Below, piece after piece: positions 6,080 to 9,910 of a stretch of DNA of 9,910 bases; positions within the stretch are counted from its first letter, which is position 1, and each line of letters begins with the position of its first letter. The DNA is from JAWLCG01 sp041687295. GTDB taxonomy: Bacteria; Planctomycetota; Phycisphaerae; SM23-33; FEN-1343. The translations under genes were made by a program, and so were the position numbers. The stretch lies in NCBI GenBank assembly GCA_041687295.1, contig JAWLCG010000180.1:1-9910 (forward strand). Direction: 5' to 3'. Below the pieces are notes generated by a model. That model ran no database searches and had not been told where the DNA came from. It was given only the letters and a program-made list of their open reading frames with translations.

Positions 6080-6124
6080 GCCCGCTCGCCGCCCGGGGCG
6101 GGTGGCGGGGAAGGAAGGGAATCC

Positions 6125-7231
6125 ATGGCTGTTCCGCTGCTGGATTTGAAGCTGCAGTACGCGACCATCCGCCGGGAGGTTCGCGACGCGATCGACGAGG
6201 TGCTCGACAGCCAGGTGTGCCTCAATGGCCCGCGGCTGGCGGCGCTGGAGGCGGCCCTGGCGGACTACTGTGGCTGCACGGGCGGGCTGGGCGTGGCCAG
6301 CGGCACCGACGCGCTGCTGGTGACGATGATGGCGATGAACCTCGGGCCCGGCGACGAGGTGATCGTGCCGGCCTTCACGTTCTTCGCCACCTGCGGCTCG
6401 GTCAGCCGGATGGGGGCCACGCCGGTCTTCGTCGACATCGAGCCGGACAGCTTCAACCTCAATCCCGCCGCCGTCGAGGCCGCCATCACGCCGCGGACCC
6501 GGGCGATCGTCCCGGTGCACCTGTTCGGCCAGTGCGCGGACATGACGGCCATCATGGCCATTGCCGACAAGCACCACCTGGCCGTCATCGAGGACGCCGC
6601 CCAGGCCATCGGCGCCGAGCACCACGGCCAGCGGGCCGGCTCGTTCGGGGCCGTCGGCTGCCTGAGCTTCTACCCCACCAAGAACCTCGGGGCTATGGGC
6701 GACGCGGGCATGATCGTCGGCAACGACAGCGAGCTGCTGGCCACCTGCCGAATCGTCCGGGTCCACGGCGACGCGGGCGGCTACCGGCACGTGCGGATGG
6801 GGGGCAACTTCCGCATGGACGAGATCCAGGCGGCGGCGCTGCTGGTGAAGCTGCGCCACCTGGACGACTGGACGGCCGGCCGACGGCGCAACGCCGCCCG
6901 CTACGACGAACGGCTCGCCGGCGTCGACGGCGTCGTCACGCCCCGCATTCGGCCGGAGAACAGCAGCGTCTACAACCAGTACGTCATCCGCGCCCAGCGG
7001 CGCGATGAGCTCAAGGCCCACCTGGCCGAGCGGCAGATCGGCTCGGCCATCTACTACCCGACGGGTCAGCACACCCAGGAGGTCTTCGCCTCGCTGGGTC
7101 ACGGGCCCGACGCCTTCCCGCAGACCCAGCGGGCGGCCGCCGAGGTGCTCGCCCTGCCCATCTTCCCCGAGCTGACGGCCGGGCAGATCGACGAGGTCGC
7201 CGACGCCATCCGCGCCTTCTACGGCGCGTAG
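6125..7231 (+). CDS. DegT/DnrJ/EryC1/StrS-family PLP sugar aminotransferase
   Basis: A 368-residue fold-type I aminotransferase, the normal family length. Members transfer an amino group, usually from glutamate, to a keto group on a nucleotide sugar, for LPS, capsule, glycoprotein or antibiotic sugars. Visible landmarks are LNGPRLAALE (33-42), the phosphate-binding ASGTDAL (58-64), PAFTFFAT (82-89), the cofactor-ring aspartate in IEDAAQAIGA (Asp157), the PLP lysine in SFYPTKNLGAMGDAGM (Lys186) and GGNFRMDEIQAA (226-237). VDIEPDSFNLNP and VHLFGQCADM resemble WbpE/FdtB-type 3-keto sugar transaminases, but the exact substrate cannot be told. The start at ATG 6125 is supported by AAGGAAGGGA just upstream. 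The next gene begins 9 nt after the stop, so the two are probably co-transcribed. UppP upstream serves the same envelope-glycan economy, though it is a separate unit. Confidence 0.93.
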   Translation: MAVPLLDLKLQYATIRREVRDAIDEVLDSQVCLNGPRLAALEAALADYCGCTGGLGVASGTDALLVTMMAMNLGPGDEVIVPAFTFFATCGSVSRMGATPVFVDIEPDSFNLNPAAVEAAITPRTRAIVPVHLFGQCADMTAIMAIADKHHLAVIEDAAQAIGAEHHGQRAGSFGAVGCLSFYPTKNLGAMGDAGMIVGNDSELLATCRIVRVHGDAGGYRHVRMGGNFRMDEIQAAALLVKLRHLDDWTAGRRRNAARYDERLAGVDGVVTPRIRPENSSVYNQYVIRAQRRDELKAHLAERQIGSAIYYPTGQHTQEVFASLGHGPDAFPQTQRAAAEVLALPIFPELTAGQIDEVADAIRAFYGA

Positions 7232-7234
7232 GAG
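7230..7234 (+). promoter_or_regulatory. Ribosome binding site overlapping the aminotransferase stop codon
   Basis: AGGAG begins inside the TAG stop of the aminotransferase and sits 6 nt before ATG 7241. This is a classic arrangement for translational coupling between the two genes. Confidence 0.7.
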
Positions 7235-7240
7235 TTCGCC

Positions 7241-7729
7241 ATGCACGCCACCGACGCCCCCCCGCCGGCGCCCGACGCGCCGCCGCCGCCGAGCCGCAAG
7301 AACCGCGACCGCCAGGTCAAGCTGGGCTTTGCCGTGCTGATCGTGGTGGTGGTGGCCGTCCTGGCCATCCGCCAGTATCTCGGCGTGGCCCCGCCGGGCG
7401 AGTGGGGCTCGGACGTGCCGGCCGCCGTCGCCCAGGCCGCCGCCGAGGACCGCCACGTCCTGGCCCTGTTCCACAGCCGACCGCCCGGCGACGCCTACAC
7501 CCACGTCCTGGACATGGTCCTCCGCAAGAGCCATAACCGCAAGCGCATCGCCGAGGCCAACCTCATCCTGGTCCGCTCGGCCGACGAGGCCCTGGCCGCC
7601 CAGTACGGTGCCGCCGAGCTGCCCGCCCTGGTCCTGATCGACCCGGCCGGCGAGGCCGTCGCCGTCGAGACCGGCCGAGTCGCCGAGACGGCCCTGATGG
7701 AGATGCTGGACAAGCGGAACCTGGATTGA
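7241..7729 (+). CDS. Membrane-anchored thioredoxin-fold protein lacking CxxC
   Basis: A 162-residue protein. A proline/alanine-rich N-terminus (1-18) and a basic patch RKNRDRQVK (19-27) precede one transmembrane segment (about 28-44), so the C-terminal domain is probably outside the cytoplasm. Residues 58-158 resemble a thioredoxin-like domain: an AVAQAAAEDRHVLALFHS strand region, a helix, ANLILVRSADEALAAQYGAAELPALVLIDPAG with the family's typical proline before the beta hairpin (Pro128), then TGRVAETALMEML. The redox CxxC position is occupied by SRPPGD and the protein contains no cysteine, so it cannot do thiol-disulfide exchange. It may be a structural or binding module. It starts 9 nt after the aminotransferase and is probably translated with it. 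The fold call is by pattern only; the function is unknown. Confidence 0.75.
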   Translation: MHATDAPPPAPDAPPPPSRKNRDRQVKLGFAVLIVVVVAVLAIRQYLGVAPPGEWGSDVPAAVAQAAAEDRHVLALFHSRPPGDAYTHVLDMVLRKSHNRKRIAEANLILVRSADEALAAQYGAAELPALVLIDPAGEAVAVETGRVAETALMEMLDKRNLD

Positions 7730-7755
7730 CGGAATCGCCGGGTTGGCCTTACACT
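7726..7755 (+). promoter_or_regulatory. Promoter for the secreted ADP-ribosylglycohydrolase-like gene
   Basis: TTGACG (7726-7731) and TACACT (7750-7755) are 18 nt apart, a good sigma-70 type pair. The -35 overlaps the stop codon of the upstream gene. The -10 ends 24 nt before the GTG start. GGGTTGGCC (7740-7748) lies one base before the -10 and also occurs in the promoter at 6051-6079. Confidence 0.55.
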
Positions 7756-7765
7756 GCACGCACAG

Positions 7766-7772
7766 TGGAGGG
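7766..7772 (+). promoter_or_regulatory. Ribosome binding site that fixes a GTG start
   Basis: TGGAGGG ends 7 nt before GTG 7780. It supports this GTG, which begins directly with a signal peptide, over the in-frame TTG 7726 (within the upstream gene) and GTG 7765 (which overlaps the site itself). Confidence 0.7.
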
Positions 7773-7779
7773 CGATGCG

Positions 7780-9783
7780 GTGACACATCGACGATGCGCG
7801 ATCGGGCTGGTGCTGGCGGTGCTGACGGCTTGGCCGGCCCTGGCGGCGGGTCAGGGGCGGACGCTCTCGGCCGAGGATTACCTCGACCGTCTGCACGGCC
7901 TGTGGCTGGGGCAGGTCATCGGCAACTACGCCGGTCGGCCCAGCGAGGGGCTCTACACGACGGCCTGGCCCCAGGGGGCGCCGGACTCCATCCTCGACTG
8001 GGGCTTTCTCGACACGCCCACCTGGATCGGCGACGACGACACCACCTTCGAGATCGTCCACACCGGCGTGCTGGTGGGCACGCCCGACCCCTCGCCGGCC
8101 GACCTGCAGGCGGCCTGGCTGACCCACGTGCCGCCCAACAGCCACTACATCGCCAACCGCCAGGCCCGCACGCTGATGGACTACGGCCAGGCGGTGCCGG
8201 CGACCGGATCGGCCGCCCGCAACATGCACTGGTACGCCATCGACTCGCAGATCACCACCGAGAGCCTCGGCGCGCTGACCCCCGGCCTGCGGGGCCAGGC
8301 GGCCGACCTGGCCGGGCGCTTCGCCTCCATCACCAACGAGGGCTACCCCGTCCACGCGGCTCAGTTCTACGCGGCCCTGTTCGCCCAGGCGGCCTTCGAG
8401 AGCGACCCCGAGGCCCTGGTCGAGGCCGCCCTGGACGTCGTCCCCCGCACCAGCCGAACCTACGACGTCATCGCCGACACGCTGGACTGGTACCGCCAGG
8501 ACCTCGCCGACGGCACGGCCGACTGGCGGGCCACGCACCAGCGCCTGCACGACGCGTACGTCGGCCCGGCCAGCCACGGCCGATACCGCAACTGGATCGA
8601 GTCGACCGTCAACACGGGCTTGACGACGCTGGCCCTGCTGTACGGGCGGACGGAGGACCCCGCCCGGCCGGGGCAGTTCGTGCCGGACTTCGCCCGCACC
8701 GTCGAGATCGGCGTGCTGGGCGGCTACGACAACGACTGCAACGCCGCGACGGCCGGCGCGGTGGCCGGCTTCATCCTGGGCCGGTCGGGCCTGCCGGGGC
8801 AGTTCACCGCCGGCGTCACCGATGCCTACTCGCTGCCCGTCATGCGCGACGTGCCGACCGACTGGACGCTGGCGGGCCTGGCCGAGCTGAGCCTCCAGGC
8901 GGCCGAGGCCCAGATCCTCGCCGCCGGCGGGTGGATCGAGGGCACGGGCTCGGCCCGGGTCTACCACCTGCCCGATGAGCCGCTCCTGGGCCCGCTGGCC
9001 GAGCGGCCCGACCCGGCCGGGCCGGCCGGCCTCGTCGGTGAGGTCCTCGCCGCAGGCGGCACGGTCGGCGTCTCGGCCAGCCTGCCCCGCGACAACCCCG
9101 CCCGCGACCGCGAAAACCTCCAGGCCATCATCGACGGCGTGACCGACCTGACCTACAACGGCCGATTGCCCTACTGGACCTACGACAACACCGACGCCCA
9201 GCCCGCCGGCGGCGACTTCTACCAGATCGACCTGGGGCGGCTGGCCGCCTTCGACCGCGTCATCTTCCACGAGGGCGACATCCTCTGGACCGGCATCAAC
9301 GCCGACCCCCGCCTCGACGAGCCGCGGGGGGGCTTCTTCCTCGACCTGATCGTCGAGGTGGGCCGCGACGGCGTCTTCGCGCCCGTCAGTGGCCTGAGCC
9401 TCAGCGAGCCGCTGGACCCGTTCAGCTTCTTCCAGGTGATCGAGCTGGACTTCGACCGCGCGATCGGCGACGCCGTGCGGATCCGCGGCACCGCCGGCGG
9501 CACGAAGGAGTTCACCAGCATCGTCGAGCTCGAGGCCTTCGGCCTGCTGCTGGTGCCCGGCGACGCCAACGCCGACGGCCTCGTCGACGACCGCGACCTC
9601 AGCCTCCTGCTGGCCCACTGGGGCCAGGCGGGTCCATGGGAGCAGGGCGACTTCGACGCCAACGGCACCATCGACGACGCGGACCTCAACCTGCTGCTGA
9701 GCCGCTGGGGCTCGGCCCCGCCCGTCCCCGAGCCGGCCACGCTGGCCCTGCTGGCCGCTGGCCTGCTGCTCCGCCGCCCGTAG
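7780..9783 (+). CDS. Secreted ADP-ribosylglycohydrolase-fold protein with galactose-binding-like, dockerin and PEP-CTERM parts
   Basis: A 667-residue protein with a GTG start. Residues 1-23 are a signal peptide (HRRC, hydrophobic core, ALAA). Residues 30-385 form an ADP-ribosylglycohydrolase domain: LSAEDYLDRLHGLWLGQVIGN, the first metal motif GDDDTTFE (84-91; Asp85-Asp87, Thr88), and the C-terminal metal motif GGYDNDCNAATAGAVAG (314-330; Asp317, Asp319). The family binds two Mg ions and hydrolyses N- or O-glycosidic ADP-ribose bonds, but for exported members a carbohydrate substrate is also conceivable. Residues about 425-588 look like a galactose-binding/discoidin-type beta sandwich (DFYQIDLGRLAAFDRVIFHEGD). 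Two dockerin type I calcium loops follow (Asp595/Asn597/Asp599/Asp606 and Asp624/Asp626/Asn628/Asp635), each ending in LLL..WG. The tail VPEPATLALLAAG plus LLLRRP is a short PEP-CTERM sorting signal. It is likely exported and surface-held. It has its own promoter at 7726-7755. Confidence 0.87.
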   Translation: MTHRRCAIGLVLAVLTAWPALAAGQGRTLSAEDYLDRLHGLWLGQVIGNYAGRPSEGLYTTAWPQGAPDSILDWGFLDTPTWIGDDDTTFEIVHTGVLVGTPDPSPADLQAAWLTHVPPNSHYIANRQARTLMDYGQAVPATGSAARNMHWYAIDSQITTESLGALTPGLRGQAADLAGRFASITNEGYPVHAAQFYAALFAQAAFESDPEALVEAALDVVPRTSRTYDVIADTLDWYRQDLADGTADWRATHQRLHDAYVGPASHGRYRNWIESTVNTGLTTLALLYGRTEDPARPGQFVPDFARTVEIGVLGGYDNDCNAATAGAVAGFILGRSGLPGQFTAGVTDAYSLPVMRDVPTDWTLAGLAELSLQAAEAQILAAGGWIEGTGSARVYHLPDEPLLGPLAERPDPAGPAGLVGEVLAAGGTVGVSASLPRDNPARDRENLQAIIDGVTDLTYNGRLPYWTYDNTDAQPAGGDFYQIDLGRLAAFDRVIFHEGDILWTGINADPRLDEPRGGFFLDLIVEVGRDGVFAPVSGLSLSEPLDPFSFFQVIELDFDRAIGDAVRIRGTAGGTKEFTSIVELEAFGLLLVPGDANADGLVDDRDLSLLLAHWGQAGPWEQGDFDANGTIDDADLNLLLSRWGSAPPVPEPATLALLAAGLLLRRP

Positions 9784-9910
9784 GGCGGGCCCCTGGCCGC
9801 CCCGCGGCGTTCCACGCCTTCGTGGCGGGGTTCGGCCCAAGCCCACGGAATGCCGGGCCTGTTGCTCAATTGGTCACGTCAGCAGGCGGCAACGAGCACC
9901 GGGCGGCGGG
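9784..9910. other. 3' flank of the secreted-enzyme gene, possible terminator stems
   Basis: Directly after the stop, GGGCGG (9783-9788) can pair with CCGCCC (9797-9802). Beyond it, CGGCGTTCC (9805-9813) can pair with GGAATGCCG (9847-9855) over 9 bp with one G-U. CCACG/CGTGG (9812-9816, 9821-9825) is a competing small hairpin. No T tract follows any of them, so termination is only a possibility. No gene start is seen before the window ends. Confidence 0.3.

Larger units (their letters stand above)
5744..6124. other. 381-bp intergenic region holding repeat copy C, a second palindrome and a promoter
   Basis: Between uppP and the aminotransferase. It contains palindrome copy C (5842-5917), a small hairpin ACGCCC/GGGCGT (5938-5955) with a TTTT tract a few bases later (5964-5967), a 16-bp inverted repeat (5978-6026) and a promoter-like sequence (6051-6079). 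The aminotransferase frame stays open upstream into copy C, but the ribosome binding site places its start at 6125. No additional gene is seen. Confidence 0.6.

Noticed and set aside
5846..6124. N-terminal extension of the aminotransferase from 5846
   Set aside because: The added residues come from palindrome copy C, the GTAG palindrome and the promoter region. The strong AAGGAAGGGA ribosome site and family length place the start at 6125.
5966..7786. 606-codon minus-strand open frame opposite the aminotransferase
   Set aside because: No motif or coherent fold is visible; the plus strand carries a complete DegT-family protein with a PLP lysine.
7495..9846. 783-codon minus-strand open frame opposite the secreted enzyme
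   Set aside because: Composition is shadow-like (many V, G, R, Q, H, no domain), while the plus strand shows a signal peptide, catalytic motifs, dockerin repeats and PEP-CTERM.
9784..9910. tRNA or start of a new gene at the right end
   Set aside because: No cloverleaf arms or T-loop sequence and no start codon with a ribosome binding site could be found.

Overview
The window is GC-rich (visibly well above 60%) bacterial DNA. A secreted protein that ends in dockerin-type repeats plus a short PEP-CTERM tail, an aminotransferase of the surface-sugar type, and dispersed TGGAGTGCGGCG palindromes together suggest a planctomycete, possibly Phycisphaerae-like. That assignment is inference from gene content, not from a marker gene.

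Layout. On the minus strand, 1-1269 is the N-terminal 423 codons of an AddB-like helicase/nuclease that runs off the left edge. At 1509-2105 is a REP-associated tyrosine transposase (RAYT, an HUH-type Y1 single-strand transposase). At 2278-4257 is an aldo/keto reductase with two Fe-S cluster motifs and an unusual C-terminal extension that looks like a carbohydrate-binding CBM9/DOMON-type beta domain. A 487-bp divergent intergenic region follows, with a strong terminator-like hairpin in its middle. On the plus strand are uppP (4745-5743), a DegT-family PLP sugar aminotransferase (6125-7231), a tightly coupled membrane-anchored thioredoxin-fold protein without a CxxC (7241-7729), and a secreted ADP-ribosylglycohydrolase-fold protein with a galactose-binding-like domain, two dockerin repeats and a PEP-CTERM tail (7780-9783).

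The most interesting structure is a RAYT/REP system. The RAYT gene is bracketed by two paired-palindrome elements (1379-1485 and 2172-2261), and a third copy lies about 3.6 kb away downstream of uppP (5842-5917). Each copy is two roughly 32-nt arms in inverted orientation. Each arm has a GGAG tetranucleotide, a GC-rich hairpin and a TTTGGC tail, which is the architecture of REP/BIME elements mobilised by RAYTs. All three copies sit in gene 3' flanks, where they could also stabilise or terminate transcripts.

The plus-strand genes fit an envelope theme: lipid carrier recycling (UppP), a nucleotide-sugar aminotransferase, a membrane-anchored thioredoxin-like protein and an exported, probably surface-attached, enzyme. 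No shared pathway is proven. Two putative promoters (before the aminotransferase and before the exported enzyme) share a GGGTTGGCC box next to their -10 elements.
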